Source: Epiperipatus broadwayi (Eukaryota; Onychophora; Udeonychophora; Euonychophora; Peripatidae). From it: 64,000 bases of DNA. Made by a program: the position numbers and the translations under genes. Where the stretch lies: positions 746,001 through 810,000 of the forward strand of contig JAQFVV010006273.1 in the NCBI GenBank assembly GCA_028023455.1, in the 5' to 3' direction. This document shows positions 1 to 12,179 of this stretch, in pieces; position 1 is the stretch's first letter; every line of letters starts with the position of its first letter. Under the pieces are notes generated by a model that did not search any database, had not been told where the DNA came from, and saw only the letters and a program-made list of their open reading frames with translations.

Positions 1-669
1 AATGCACTATTTGTGATAGTTGTTTTTGTTTCTCCATAATACAAGGCCCTGAAACTGGCCTAGGGCATTGGATTTGATAGATGACTTGGGGTATTGTCTT
101 TGGAGAATCTAATTTGTCTTTTGAATTGTTTATGAGTCTATTGATGGTAGAAAAAGTGTGGAAGCCTACTAAAAATTATGTTGATAGTGTTTTCACTAAG
201 TGTTTAGCCATGTTTCATATGTATGGTATGGTTATTCATGGTTTTTTATCTCCAATTCTAACTTGCTGATTTCTTTTTGCTTGGCACTATGCTATCTTTT
301 GGTTAGTCTTCTATATTTATAGCCAACAGATGTTAGTTCTTTGATATACTTTAATATGTTAGTTCTTCTATCTGTATTAAATTTGGATAAATAATTGTTT
401 CTATGTAGCAATGCATTTAATCTGGCATTTTGTTTGAGTTGGATGCTATAGCACTCGGGTGCATATATCCTCTAATTTCCAGGAGTTTGATGGCCATGTG
501 GTAATTCAATTGTGCATTTTCTATTCATATGTGTAAGTCCAGATATTGTAGGTAGTGTTGTTCATTCTTCCACATAGTATTTGGTGTGAGCTTGGTCATA
601 TGCTGCAATTCTTTGGTGGTGTTTATGATTGTATTCCTTTTGGCAGTGATAAACACATCATTTATGTAT
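1..669 (-). pseudogene. Penelope-like element: end of reverse transcriptase and GIY-YIG region (degenerate)
   Basis: Reading the minus strand gives, in order, a motif-C-like YINDVFITAKRN just inside position 668 (the family usually has YVDD), a thumb-like stretch ending near LLHRNNYLSKFN at about 380-420, then IPYI...MAKHLVKTL, then a stretch with NNSKDKLDSP followed by VIYQIQC at about 65-85. The order and wording match the C-terminal half of Penelope-like proteins, where a KD-rich linker leads into a GIY-YIG nuclease (usual form VVYKIPC...YIGET). Several in-frame stops and frameshifts are present, so it is dead. The element runs off the window at position 1. Its N-terminal half lies at 3427-4290, beyond a 2753-bp insertion. 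The family assignment rests on recalled motifs; the motif order makes it fairly secure. Confidence 0.82.
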
Positions 670-3422
670 TGAAACAATGGATCTGGAAGTCAGAACCATG
701 CTTCACAGCATTATGTAAACCAACCGGTATTTCAAACCTGGTTCCTGTATGTAGAAAAGTATTTAACAGAATTTTGCATTAAATAGAAATAATTTATTAA
801 AGTAAATGCAATTAAGAAACTATCTTTTTCATAAAAATACCTTTTGTCATAATTTATAAAATAAGCATGTATGTGTGGTAAACATATATGTATAAATTAA
901 TGCAGGGTTCTGTTAAAACTAAAATTAAACTTTACATATATAAAAAAACACATAATATTTTTATTCATTTTATTCTTATGTTGAAAATATTTCATGTGGT
1001 TCGTTTTAGATAAGTCTTCCAACATTTTTGAATTAATTAATTTTAAATTAGAGTTTCGTTTTGGGGCAATTAAATATGGCCTCCTTAATAAGAAATTAGA
1101 AGTTAAATCAAAATTAGATTACAAAATCTTATGATTTTGTAAAAAGGAAATTGTTTTGAAACAAAGGAGAGCAGAGACTTGTCGAGATTGAATGATATGA
1201 AATACAATAGAGTGAGTTTGGGCTGAAAAGTATAAATAGTGAGAAGAACAAAAAAAGAGAAGAGATATTTTGTTGAAGAGACAGAATGTTACGTGATATT
1301 GTGGAAATGCTTAATTTTTCATAGGAGATCATGTATGGCGGCTAGCTCCATCAGCTTTGCCTGCAGTCCGGGCCTCTATCCAACAGAATGCCGAAGACTA
1401 TAATGTTTTAAGTGAATTGAATTGTTGAACTGTATGCCTGCAGTCTGTACTGGTGCTTCACGGACTAAAACATGCTACCTGTAAAAATGAATTTCCTGTT
1501 GGCAAATCAATCAAAGCGTCATGGGAATTATATCATCGCCAAGACCCAAAATCCGATGCCGGTAACATTTTAAAATACTCCTCACAAACTTTTTACCTTC
1601 CATTTTGTTCTTGTAAATCTTCATTTGTCTTATTAATATAAAATCTTTGATTTCCTATAATGTAATTTAATCAATGTAACTTTATATACTCTGTAATTTA
1701 ACCCTCGATCATTCTTTATAATTTCCATGCTTTCCTTTGCTATTCCTCATTTCTTAAATCAAATCTGTATAATATATTTTGCTTATTATTTATGCAGAAT
1801 TAATATTTATCTATAGGTGTATATTTTAATGTTTTATATTACCATTTATATAAAATGTCTGTTTCGATAGTTTTCCAGTTCGATCTCCTTGATAAAGCTT
1901 ATTCATTCCTTCATATGTTTGAGAGCTATAAGAGATATTTTATTAAAAATATAAGAGGAAGGGAGATTATAAAACATCTTAAATCAAGCATATGGGGCAA
2001 ATTATTTATTAAAAGTATTTATAAAAATTTCTTTTAACCTCACTTTATCAAGAAGATTTCTGGTTTATAAAATAAGTTTGCGTTAAACCTATGGAGTATC
2101 GTGTGTGTGCAAGCTTGGGTTAAGATCATATTATTTGACATCATTAGACTTCAAAGAACTGGCGATGTATTAGTGCCGAGTCTGGGTTTTGGGAAATCAT
2201 TTTTTTTAGTGCTGCTTTTATTTCATTAATTCTCTAATTAGCTTGGGAAATTTATATTACATATTCGTTTTCTGCTGGGAGGATGTCTAGAGTTGATTTG
2301 TTGTCATGCGAGTTTATTGCTCAGTTTACCTTCATATTCACAAGATCAAAAAAAAATATATTATTTGCCTGGATTATCATGGCCGCCCAATTCATTTAAA
2401 TGTTCTTCGATTGTCTCAGGATATGAAGGATTTATGTAAATGTTTAGCTAGCTGAGCTAGGCTGGCTGACATTATGCTCTTTCAGCTGAAATTTGTCTTT
2501 GTGCGAATGCGCATAAGTATTCCCAGTTTTGTTTTTCTTTTGGGCTGTTATGTTCAACTTCATGCGAATTCAGATCATCTGGTTAATTTTATTTCCAGGC
2601 ATTAATAAGATTCCTATGCATCAAGCAGTCATCAGCAATTTCTGAATCTTTCACATTTGACAGCAAATCAAGTCTTTTTGATTTTCTGTTAATAATGGGT
2701 TTGGGGAGATTATCATTACTTTCAATATAAACTAGATTTTATTTTTTTTGTGTGCATCACTATCTTCGGATTGATTTCCTGGGGCCAGACTAAACGAAAT
2801 AATATTGTAAAATTTCGTTGAGTTATTAATAAATTATTGTAAAGTCATTCGAGCTTGCTCACGCAAAATATGTTAAATGAGTCAATGTTAAGGTTGGTTT
2901 AGGTGGCAAACAACTTTCTTACCACAAAAGAATTGTAGATTTCAATATTGTGCTTTTATTTAGTGATTTGGGAATGTGCTATTTAGGAATAGCGGAGAAT
3001 AAAGCCTCCAATTTTATTAATATCCTTATTAAAGTATCTATTCTTAATATAAACTAAACAGTCACTTCTATTTATTATCTGTATACATTATACTTTTATT
3101 GTTTATCTATTTGTTAATCTCCGATAATCCAAGTATTGCATAAGTCTTTCACACATGCCCTGAGTTATATATCATTATTTAAGTTAGGTTAATGATTTGA
3201 TTTGTAATTGATTGTTTCTCCCTGATACTAGTGGGATGGATAGAATGTAGATCTATGCATGTCTTGGATATATTGTTGATTCATTGTTAGATTCAAAAGA
3301 TAGACGAATAGGGCAGAGTCCATAGTTTTCTTGATTTTTATATCTTGCATATGATTGATCTCGATGTACTTTCATCTAGATTTTGAACCGGGTTAAACCA
3401 GCATACACATTTGACTGACACA
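670..3422 (+). mobile_element. 2753-bp TG...CA insertion flanked by GTAT duplications, family of the 40536-43605 insert
   Basis: GTAT at 666-669 is repeated at 3423-3426. The DNA between starts TGAAACAATGG and ends GACTGACACA. Removing it together with one GTAT rejoins the interrupted Penelope frame as a continuous MRY-INDVFIT around RT motif C, so both borders are exact. The 40536-43605 insert has the same 4-bp duplication, a similar start (TGAAGCAGTC), a similar end (CATACA...ACTGGTACA against CATACACA...ACTGACACA) and a TATA box at the same offset. The ends look partly inverted: the reverse of this right end reads TGTGTCAGTCAAATGTG, close to the other copy's start, TGAAGCAGTCAAATCTG. There is no transposase, integrase or RT frame. 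Small ORFs lie after the TATA box: 1335-1403 (22 codons) and an open stretch from 1453 that meets a donor-like GCCG/GTAAC at about 1561. It could be a long solo LTR or a non-autonomous TIR element, for example Ginger-like. Confidence 0.75.
1226..1265 (+). promoter_or_regulatory. TATA box inside the 670-3422 insertion
   Basis: AAGTATAAATAGTGAG contains a consensus TATAAATA at about 1231, roughly 560 bp from the left end of the insertion. A start site would be expected near 1260. The sister insertion has GAGTATAAATACC at the same offset, with a similar GCTRAAA stretch just upstream. Conservation of both motif and spacing in two diverged copies argues for a real promoter belonging to the element. 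Confidence 0.55.
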
Positions 3423-3426
3423 GTAT

Positions 3427-4290
3427 CTCATATATATCATTCTGTGTTTTTATGTTTGTATTTTTGGTATTACTTGTTTCTCATAATAGTTTAAGAAGAT
3501 GCTGGTCATTATACCACTGATGGGGAGACCCATCAGCCATTCCCCTTCATTTTATATCATCTTCCTTTAAAAATAGTAAAAAAAAAACCATCAATCCATC
3601 CTAGAAAAGTCATAATGAAGTTAATATTATTAACATAGCATTGCTTATTCATTAATTCTGTTTTGACTATTTCTATTGAGTGCTTTCTGTCCACTGATTC
3701 ATAGAGCTCTTTTACATCTAGATCTGCCATTTCAAAATATTAGTCTACTTGTGTTTCTCAAATTTTATCCACGAACATGAATAATGATGCTATGGCATAA
3801 TCTCCAAATCTTATGATGTCCACCAACCACTGTTTAGTTTTATGGTTTCTCGATAGTGCACTCCACCGAAGTCCAACATAAGTCGAAGTGGTACTCCTTC
3901 TTTGTGAATGTTGGCATTTCCAAACATTCTGGGAGGTGTAGTGGCAGAAGAGTATATGTGGTGATACTCTGCTGTGTTCATGCCTTTGTCCTTGTGACTC
4001 CTGAGAATTGTGGTGATGAATTTTTCATTGTTTAGCCTCAAGTTGAAATTTACATTGGCTTCAAATTTTAAGTTCAGAATTTGGTTCAACATTTACTCAT
4101 GATATTCATTATTGCTCATGATAACGAATCTATTTCCCTTACCTTCCTTAATACATTTCATGTTGTTAGATTCCAAAAATTGCTTAGTTTTATCAATGCT
4201 ATTTTCCCATTCATTATTTTCTGCCTTCATATGTTTATTTCTAATGGTTACTTCTCTAACAAGTGTGTTAGCTGAGAGTATTATATAATC
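3427..4290 (-). pseudogene. Penelope-like element: N-terminal half of the reverse transcriptase (degenerate)
   Basis: On the minus strand, about 4290-4090 reads GKGNRFVIMSNNEYHE, like the family's 'ADKGN.VVVMDR..Y' stretch. Then 4092-3811 is open for 93 codons and contains TTPPRMFG...IHKEGVPLR (family form TPPK.YGLPKIHK...PLRP). An RT motif-A-like MADLDVKELYESVDRKHS follows at about 3725-3660, and motif B MGLPISGIMTSIFLNYYEKQ starts at 3533. The frame shifts several times and has stops, so it is inactive. The protein continues in the 1-669 fragment once the insertion between them is removed. The motif-A catalytic D is retained; motif C has IND in place of VDD. The RT domains together are of ordinary Penelope size. 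Confidence 0.85.
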
Positions 4291-5840
4291 TAAGAGAAGT
4301 CTATAAACAAATAATTAATTACAATAATAATATATACATGTGGAGTATTCGATACTCTCACAATACAGATATTAAAAACACTATTTAAAAAAATTATAGC
4401 CTGAGTAAATTTTTTTTCATAAATAATAAATGGTTTTTCATAAATCTAGGTAAATTTCAAATCATATGAGAGAAATATTTAATAGGAAATGTGATAATGA
4501 ATTGTTCATTTTTAAGCAGTGGTAAGATCATAAGTTTAAGATTAGTATCCTACAACAGTCACAATAGACAATAAATGCACTAGGTATAACTATTCATACT
4601 TTTAAAAATCATTCTTTTCATAGATATAAATTTTTCATACAAATACATTAACTCTCGGCCACAATTTCTCAAAGTTGACTTTTATTACAAGTAAAATCTT
4701 AGCAGAACAACACTCGAGTTTCAAAAGCTAGTAAAAAGAGAGAAAGAAAGGAAAAAATATAAGATGAAACATGAAATTAATTAGAAAGAATAAAATCAGT
4801 AAAATCTTTTAAGGTTAAAAAAAAAAAATCACTGAAGTTATAGAAACAGTTTGACATTATTATATATACATTGCATATAAACACGATCATGCCCATGTGT
4901 CTTTATTTGATTTTATTTCAAATTTGTTTTTAAAATTAAAGAAATAATACCTAATAAAATCAAACAAGATTTTTCTTTAAATTATTATATTTATGTATAT
5001 TTTAGATTTTCAATCTAAAATTACATAATTTTTATAGATGTAAAAATTTATTTTTGAATATATATATAATATTAAATTTCATTAAAAATATAGACAATGT
5101 GACTAAAAACTTTTATTATCCTATTTCATCATCAAAATTTTTGCACTTCCTCTTAGTTGCAATCATATTCAGCTCTCTATATCACATGTACTTTAAGTTT
5201 TAATTATCATTTGTTTATAATTGTTTAAGTACATAGTCAAATATATAATAAAAATACTGGTGACATATTTTTAAGTATATGCTATTCATCCAAGATTCAA
5301 CAAAAAAATTATGTGAAATTAAAGGTACTATTTTAATTATTTTATAATCTCAGTTATTTACTTATATTAACTAATAATAAAATTGAGATTTAACAACAAC
5401 AAAAAAATGATAATAACAAATCAGAAAATAATAAAAGAACCAGGAATTCTTTGGTTGCTTTTTTTTCCAAAATAAAAAAACTTTAAATAGTAATCAGAGT
5501 CAAACCTGATTAGCCGCAAATGCTAGGAACTTTGAGTACTTTTTCATATTAATGACATTTTATGTTAATCAAAAAGACAAGTTACATTAAACATATCTAA
5601 TTTATAAATTATATATATATATATTTAAAAAAAAAAAAACCACTTAAAAAGTTTTAAAAACAATAAAGAGTAACATAGCAAAATTAAATATTTTTCTAAA
5701 AAAAAAAAAAAGAATTAACTTATAAAAACAATTTGGAAAAAATACAAAATTTGTTATTTCATTTTTTGCATTAAAATAAATTATAAAATAACAAAAACAA
5801 TTTTTACGAAAACTGTAATTCTAGAACAATATAAAAAATA
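4291..5840. other. AT-rich DNA without recognised features
   Basis: No coding pattern, RNA gene or element ends were seen. The stretch holds many A and T runs and a short TA run near 5608-5623. Confidence 0.5.
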
Positions 5841-6140
5841 TTTATAATGAATATTTTTATTTACTACAAGAATTAAAAACCAAGAAAATAATTGTTTCTT
5901 CAACCATAATTGGGTTTTTTATATTTAACTTGAAATAAATGTGTGTAAGGGGAACGGTCCAGAAATTAATTAAATCAATTCCTTGTTAAAAAAAATAGGC
6001 ATTAATTAAATTTTGGACCCCCTCCACACATTCGTCCACAATTTTATTTCATGTTAAATATAAAAAACTCAATTGCGGTTGAAGAAAATTCTTTTATTAG
6101 TTTTTAGTTCCCATAGTAAATAAAAACATTAATTATAAAT
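5841..6140. repeat. 300-bp imperfect palindrome (foldback), same family as 27288-27610
   Basis: The left arm reads TGTTTCTTCAACCATAATTG, then a TTTAACTTGAAATAAA stretch, then GGTCCAGAAATTAATTAAAT. The right arm is its reverse complement, ending in CAATTGCGGTTGAAGAAAAT and TAGTTTTTATT-type sequence. The centre is near 5985. Arms of about 140 bp differ by point changes and small gaps. The 27288-27610 palindrome shares both the outer TTGTTTCTTCAA block and the AATTAATTAA core, so this is a dispersed foldback or MITE-like family. No obvious target duplication. Confidence 0.75.
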
Positions 6141-6424
6141 AGTTTTATACCTATTATTTTTAATTTTTTAGCATTTTTATATTTTTTACAATTATTCCAA
6201 AGTGAACTTAATATTTAAAATTAAAATCAGGTGTATTAAATGAAAATTGTTTACACTAAATATTTATATATTTCAAAACCATTTTTTTTTAATTAACTTT
6301 TAGAATTAAAAAAAATAAAAAACAATTTTTAAAAAAGCGAACTTTTACAATCAAAGATTTATTTTGTTAAAGATTTAATCTTTTTTTAATATATATTGAA
6401 TTAAATGTTTATAAAGACTGTTAT

Positions 6425-7156
6425 TATAATAATGAATAGAAATGAGAAGACAATATTGTCTTCCATTAGAAATAAACTTTACCTTTTGATGTTACTAAGA
6501 AATTATCAATTACTACTAATTAACAATTCCTGAGTAAGCCAGTTTTTCTCATAAACCTATAATAACTCTTTTTTGGTGGGTCTTTGAAGTCTTCTGTTAC
6601 TTCAAACCCAAGTTCTTATATTTGACATTTGCAAATAATATTCCTAATCTAACAATGCATATAAACATTTAATTCAACATATACAACTATCTGGACAAGT
6701 TAAAAATATTATTTGCAGAATATCAAGAGAAATGCTATTCTTTCACATTCTCATATTTATAAAATAGCTTTCTGTGTATGAATCTATATTTCCTCATTTC
6801 TATTCATTATTATAATAACAATTCATATAAACATTTAATTTAATATATACAACTCCCATAAGAAGTTTAAAATATTATTTGCAGAATGTCAAGAAAGATG
6901 CTATTCTTTCACATTCTCTTATCTACAAAAATAGCTTTCTGGGTTTAAATTCATATAAGAACTTAGATTTGAAGTAAAATAGGATGCCTTTTACTTCAAA
7001 AATCCCCAATAAAAGAGTTATTATAGGTTTATGAGAAAAACGTCTTAGCTTCAGGAATTGTTAATTAGTAGTAATTGAAAATTTCTAAGTAAGATCAAAA
7101 GGTAAAGTTTATCTCTATTTAATGGATATTGCCTTCTCATTTCTATTCATTATCAT
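6425..7156. repeat. Complex foldback: about 170-bp inverted arms around a tandem duplication
   Basis: The left arm, about 6427-6595 (AATGAATAGAAATGAGAAG ... TAAACCTATAATAACTC), returns inverted at about 6988-7156 (GAGTTATTATAGGTTTATG ... CTTCTCATTTCTATTCATT). Between the arms a unit of about 135 bp is repeated directly at 6656-6790 and 6822-6955, with a period near 166 bp; both contain ATATAAACATTTAATT and CTATTCTTTCACATTCTC. Part of the arm end (TTTCTATTCATTATTATAAT) also sits between the two units. No coding potential. Confidence 0.75.
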
Positions 7157-8803
7157 ATACATATACCATTTTCACATGCATCATTAAAAATGTAGTAATA
7201 TGCTTAATATTTGAAATAGTCTTGTGGATTAAAAATTGTTAACAAGATAATGTATTTAATTTGAAAAACATTTTTAGAAAATCAACTTTTATAATTAAAA
7301 TAAAAAATGTCATATATTTTTTGTAAAAAAAATATGTTTATAAACAATATTTATTTTTATGTTAATTTTAAAACATTGTTGAAATATTTTTTATTTTGCA
7401 CACATTACTGAAAACTTATTGAAGTGATATGAATGTATTTGAAATTTGATATTGAAATATTTAAAATTTCATCTGCAAACTCCTTTGGATTTAAGAAACT
7501 AGAGAACGTCCTAAAATATTTTATTATCATATTCTTAGTGTCAGTGATTTATACAAAATGTACCAAATTTCAACAAATTATATTGAATGTATTTAAAAAC
7601 TAACAAATATGTAATCAAACAAACGAACAAACAGAGATTGTAACTTAAATAAAAGTATTTAACAAAACAAAAACAAGCATGTAATTCAATTTAGATATAA
7701 TGTATATTCTTAGATAGGTGGCTTCACAAAAATAAATACACTGTACACAAACAATTTCCACAATTTTAGAAAAATACAGTAGTGAAACTTTTCATTTCAT
7801 TCAGTTTTAAATGTCTTCATGACTAATTTTGCATTAACAAGTTGTGTTTTTGTATTTAAAAAAATACTTATTAGTGAACATTTTGTTTTAAGAGATTTTA
7901 TGTTAAGCATATTAATTAATATTATTTTTGTTTGTGTTTTAACATAAGATTAAAATCTCTTTCATATAAAATACATTTAGCATTAGTAGTAGTAATTATT
8001 ATCAATACTGAAAATAATTAAAAACTAAAATCTTATATAAATTAAATATTTATTTATAAACAATTCATACATAAATAATCATGAAAAAATATGATGACGA
8101 GTCTTTGAAGTTAATTCTCAATATTGTAGATATCATTTCTACCTTTATTGACTTTTTATTTATTTTAAATAAAAAATTGATTAATACAAATCTGCTTAAA
8201 AATTATTAAATGTCATCTAATTCAGCCCAAACTTTTATTAATTTGATATATTTATTAGAAAAGCCATGACTCACACTATTACATACTCTACTCTTGCATA
8301 CTTAGATGTATTATTTGACCACTCTTTGATTTTTGATTTGATGGTGATCTGAATTATTGGAAAACGTTCTACATGATACAAGATAGTTCTTTAATTTGAT
8401 AAAATCTTCTTTTTCCAAATCTCGATTGTCAAAAGGAAATGACATTTCTTAATTTATCACATCTGCTTGATGATATAAAATAGTTCAATACTTATAATAT
8501 ATTAGTATTAATCTCCATGCAGGTAATTTCATAATAATTAAGTCTTTATTATTGCTATAATAATGTTTACATTATCTGGACTATTTTTTCTTTATATGTA
8601 CAGTAATTTTTGTGGAATAGTTTAATTTCTAATTCATTCATCTTCTGGATTCATAAAAGATAGCTGTATATAACTATCTGTGGATATTCATTCTATTTAT
8701 TGAATTTTTTTGCATTACTGATTACAAAACTGTCCCTTATTTACTAACAACTTTTCAATAAATATAAACTCTAAGCTATTTTTTACTTTAGTTTTAATAA
8801 CAT
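7157..8803. other. AT-rich DNA, one weak hairpin
   Basis: No gene or element was recognised. An imperfect hairpin lies at about 7880-7965: AAGAGATTTTATGTTAA pairs with TTAACATAAGATTAAAATCTCTT. Confidence 0.45.
8800..8803. other. Left target duplication ACAT of the LTR element
   Basis: ACAT directly precedes the TG that opens the left LTR. The same ACAT follows the final CA of the right LTR at 13840-13843. Confidence 0.7.
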
Positions 8804-10265
8804 TGTACCATTTATTTATATATACGGTACAAATTACTATTTAATATTGGGTATCATTTAAATAAAAAAAGAGAGAACTCGATCTTTATTTTTTTTTTGT
8901 AATATAATGTTGTTTTAAGAAAAACATACAGTGAAAGTTTAATTTTTCTTTTTTTTTTAATATAAGTTAACTAAAATAAATTCAATGTTAGAAAGTGCAT
9001 ACTGAATAATTGATTCAAATAGTGAAAGGAAATTTCAAAGGTAAAAGATTGCTATCAGAAACAACTTTCTGATAGTAATTAAAAATGGCAGAAATTCATA
9101 ATGAGAAAAGAGACTTTGTAATAAAAAAATGAGAAATAATGTAGAAGTTTATAAAATAGAACAAAAGGTAAAAAGGAATATGCGCAGAACTTCGAAAAAG
9201 AATCTGGGGATATACAAGGAGCCGACAGGTTTGAAAGGTGTCTTTTGTCTTGTTGTTCCAGAGTGTTGAGCAATTTGAAGTGCCTCGTATTTTTTTTATA
9301 CAAAAAAAATATTAATAAAATGTGTCCACTTAGATACGAACTGAAATCGCTCGCCATGAGTGAGTAGAACTCTATTGTTTGCCGACACTTTCTCTCGAAA
9401 AAAGTCACCTAGATCGTCGTCTGGCTCTACCTAAATTTGATCGGAGATTTGGAAGTAAAACTAAAAAAACAACTACTGCGGACTACCCACTAACTGAATT
9501 GGATGTCGGAGGATCAATGACCTACTTAAATATCAACTTACCGGTAAGTTAATGGCCATAACTTTTACATAAAGCTTTATGAATAGAGATTTGAATGAAA
9601 TGTTATCCTATAATTTTTTTTTGATCGAAAGATTTGCGAACTGAGAAGTGAATGAAACTGTTACCATGGAAAAATAAGACACCAACTAGTTATTACTTCA
9701 ATATTTGAATCAAATTATTAAATTCATATGCACAATACTTTCCAATATTATAATTTTGTCTTAATCATAAATATTAAATGTTTGACGGGCTAGAATAAAT
9801 CTTTATTATTAGTTTAACTTTCATTGTATGTGTATAAAATTAATGTTATTATATTTAAGTTTTATATTTAGTTATTTAAATTCAAATTAATATACAAATT
9901 ACCTTTGCTAAATAGATTTATTTTTCTTAATTAAGTCAAAGGGGAATATCTTCTACTTAATGGAAATTTTAATCCTGATCGTATAATTATTACTTTACGA
10001 GTTACAATATGTTTGACGCAGTCTCAGTGGGTCTAATGACTCTGGCGCCCTCATGTCGAAATTAAAAACTGATTCAGCTCACAATTGTACTCAGTAATAA
10101 TTCTAGGTCGAGCTGATCAGGAAAGATAGTCATGTTTTTAGAATAATAATGAAATGTTCTTTTTTTTAAATAAAATAAATGAACATTTATTTTTCTTTTA
10201 CATAACTTGATCAATTTGCGCATTTATAATGCGTATAGAGGCCTAGAAATATGGAAAACATTACA
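8804..10265 (+). repeat. Left LTR
   Basis: Starts TGTACCATTTATTTATATAT and ends AAAACATTACA. The sequence aligns end to end with 12376-13839. A TATA-like GTATAAAATT lies near 9831 and AATAAA-type signals near 10169-10180. It contains CTTACCGGTAAGTT, a donor-like site, at about 9536. The ORFs on its minus strand are not conserved as proteins between the two LTRs. Confidence 0.88.
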
Positions 10266-10266
10266 A

Positions 10267-10285
10267 TGGCTTACCCAACTTGGGC
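10267..10285 (+). promoter_or_regulatory. Candidate primer-binding site
   Basis: TGGCTTACCCAACTTGGGC begins one base after the left LTR. TGG at this place is what pairing with a tRNA 3' CCA would require. I could not match the rest to a particular tRNA. Confidence 0.45.
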
Positions 10286-10684
10286 TTACGAAAAAAAAAA
10301 CACGACCTGAGAAAATTTAAAAACGGCACAAAATTGAGAATTTAATGTCCGTAGCCGGAAAATAAATATGACCACAAATAGTGTGCAAGTCTAAAAAGTT
10401 ATTGCGTATGATTACAAAAGTTTTTTTTTAAAGAGTAGGATTTTAAATAAGACTATATTGAAATAAAATAATAGCTTATAAATTATTAAATAATAAAAAA
10501 CCGGTCAAAGGTTAGCAATGATGGTAAAAGTAAAGGGGGATGGGAGATTATAGGGTGATAAAAGAGAGGGGTGTCGGTGAACGAATTTATTAGCAAAGCA
10601 AAATAAAATATTGAATTTATATTGTAACAATTGATAAAGTTAAGATTTTGTTTACTGTAGCAAAAATAAGCAACACGGCCATAT

Positions 10685-11873
10685 ATGAAATTGAGAAGTA
10701 ATAAAAATATACAAAATATGGCAGAAGGCAAGAAAGAATTAAAAGAGGGCATGGAACCCTTAATAAGAAAACTATTATACGAATGCATGATAGAATTCAA
10801 AGAAGATATAAAAAAAATGGCAGAGATGGTCAGAGAATTGAAAGAAGAAATAAGGGTACAGATTAAAGAAATGAAAGAAGAGTTAATAAAGGTAGTAGAT
10901 GAGAAAATAGCTAAAGGGTCACAGAGCACAGAAGTGATAGAATTGAGATCCGATAAACAAGAAAGCCAAGAGATAAAATTTCATAGAAAATAGAGAAAAC
11001 GTGCCGAGTGCAGTAAACCCCTTTTTGAAATTAAAAATTTTCTATGGACAAGATGGAGAATCACCGATGGAACACCTAAATAGCCTGCAGGAGTACTTCG
11101 CGATAAACCCCATGTCAGAAGAAGTTAAGCTAACACTGGCAGTTAATCATTTACAAGGGACGGCGCAAGCTTGGTGGAAATCTTTGTTTAAGAAACCGAA
11201 TAACTTTACGCAGTATGGTCAAATATTAATCAAATGTTATTGGAACGAGGACCACCAAGAGCAAATTAAGAATAAAGTGGCACAAGAGAAATGCAGAGCA
11301 GAAGGGCATTATGTACCATTTTTTTGAAAACAAGTAGTGCAACTACGAGCGCTGACTGAGTGCAAATTGACAGAAAAGCAGATTATCAAGATTACGCGGA
11401 AAAATTTTCCCGATCCCGTAGGGCATCTGTTGATAAGTACCGGATGTGAGACAATAGAGAGAATGGCAGAATTACTTAGCGCTTTCGAGAATGACAATGC
11501 TGGAGAAGAGATGAGTCCTAAACACTTTGACAAATTACCGAACCAGAAGGGTCGACTATAACTGAACACTATGGTGTTGACTGATAGTTCTGGAAATCAA
11601 AGGAAAGATAAGGGGTCCCTAACTAAAAATAAAGGGAGGGGAATCCCTGCAAGACCTCCATCACCAGACGAAAAGTTTAGGAGTGAAAATAAATACAAGA
11701 GAGAAGACCTTGATGTAAAATGGAGAGACTGGTGCGAGCAACACAGAGAGGAGTTCGATCCCTATCACCTCCACCATCAACCAGTTATAGTGATAGATAA
11801 CATTGAGAGATAAATTGGGCTGGGTGAAATCCTGCAGATCTCCGATATGCCTCTGGAGAAACGAAAAAAATAA
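10685..11873 (+). pseudogene. Ty3/gypsy-type Gag, broken into about five pieces
   Basis: The first open piece (10685-10993, 102 codons) is a charged, probably coiled-coil leader rich in K and E (EMVRELKEEIRVQIKEMKEE). A +1 frame change near 10980 leads into a frame with FYGQDGESPMEHLNSLQEYF, LTLAVNHLQGTAQAWWKSL and a W...Q spacing near YWNEDHQEQ. That is the pattern of the retrotransposon Gag capsid-like domain (PF03732 type). The same frame continues past a TGA at 11325, a TAA at 11559 and a TAA at 11811, ending near 11873. No CCHC zinc knuckle is seen. The stops look like point mutations, and the frame change could be a lost base or, less likely, programmed. Gag would form the element's particle and package its RNA. 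Confidence 0.82.
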
Positions 11874-12179
11874 TAATATGAAAACGTACAACTAGGATAT
11901 TAAAATCATGGCTGATGTAGACCTAAGTCACAAGTATTTGACCGGATAGACGGTTACTGAAGAGGGGGAAAAGCATAGCCCCGAGTCCTAGTATGCAGTA
12001 TATAACATAAGACAGTCTTTAAATGCTCATCAGTCTATTTCTAGCAGAGATCCCGATATTGGGGAGGACAGACCAGATTGCCACGAGCCTGTAAGACTCA
12101 AAACGATGAGCAACGCTCGTTTGTGCTTATAACTTGGGCTTCTTATCATTACTATTACGTTTAAGCAGAAAGGACACAG

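Noticed and set aside
555-782. 75-codon plus-strand frame
   Set aside because: It lies opposite the Penelope RT remnant and crosses into the 670-3422 insertion. The minus strand explains the first part, and the frame has no family resemblance.
9079-9408. Minus-strand frame of 109 codons in the left LTR
   Set aside because: The right LTR has the same DNA, but the frame is broken there at different places (split at 12650-12960). It is a chance frame in an LTR.
10486-10929. 147-codon minus-strand frame, the longest in that part
   Set aside because: It is antisense to the charged Gag leader; low-complexity S/F/L composition is what K/E-rich coding DNA gives on the other strand.
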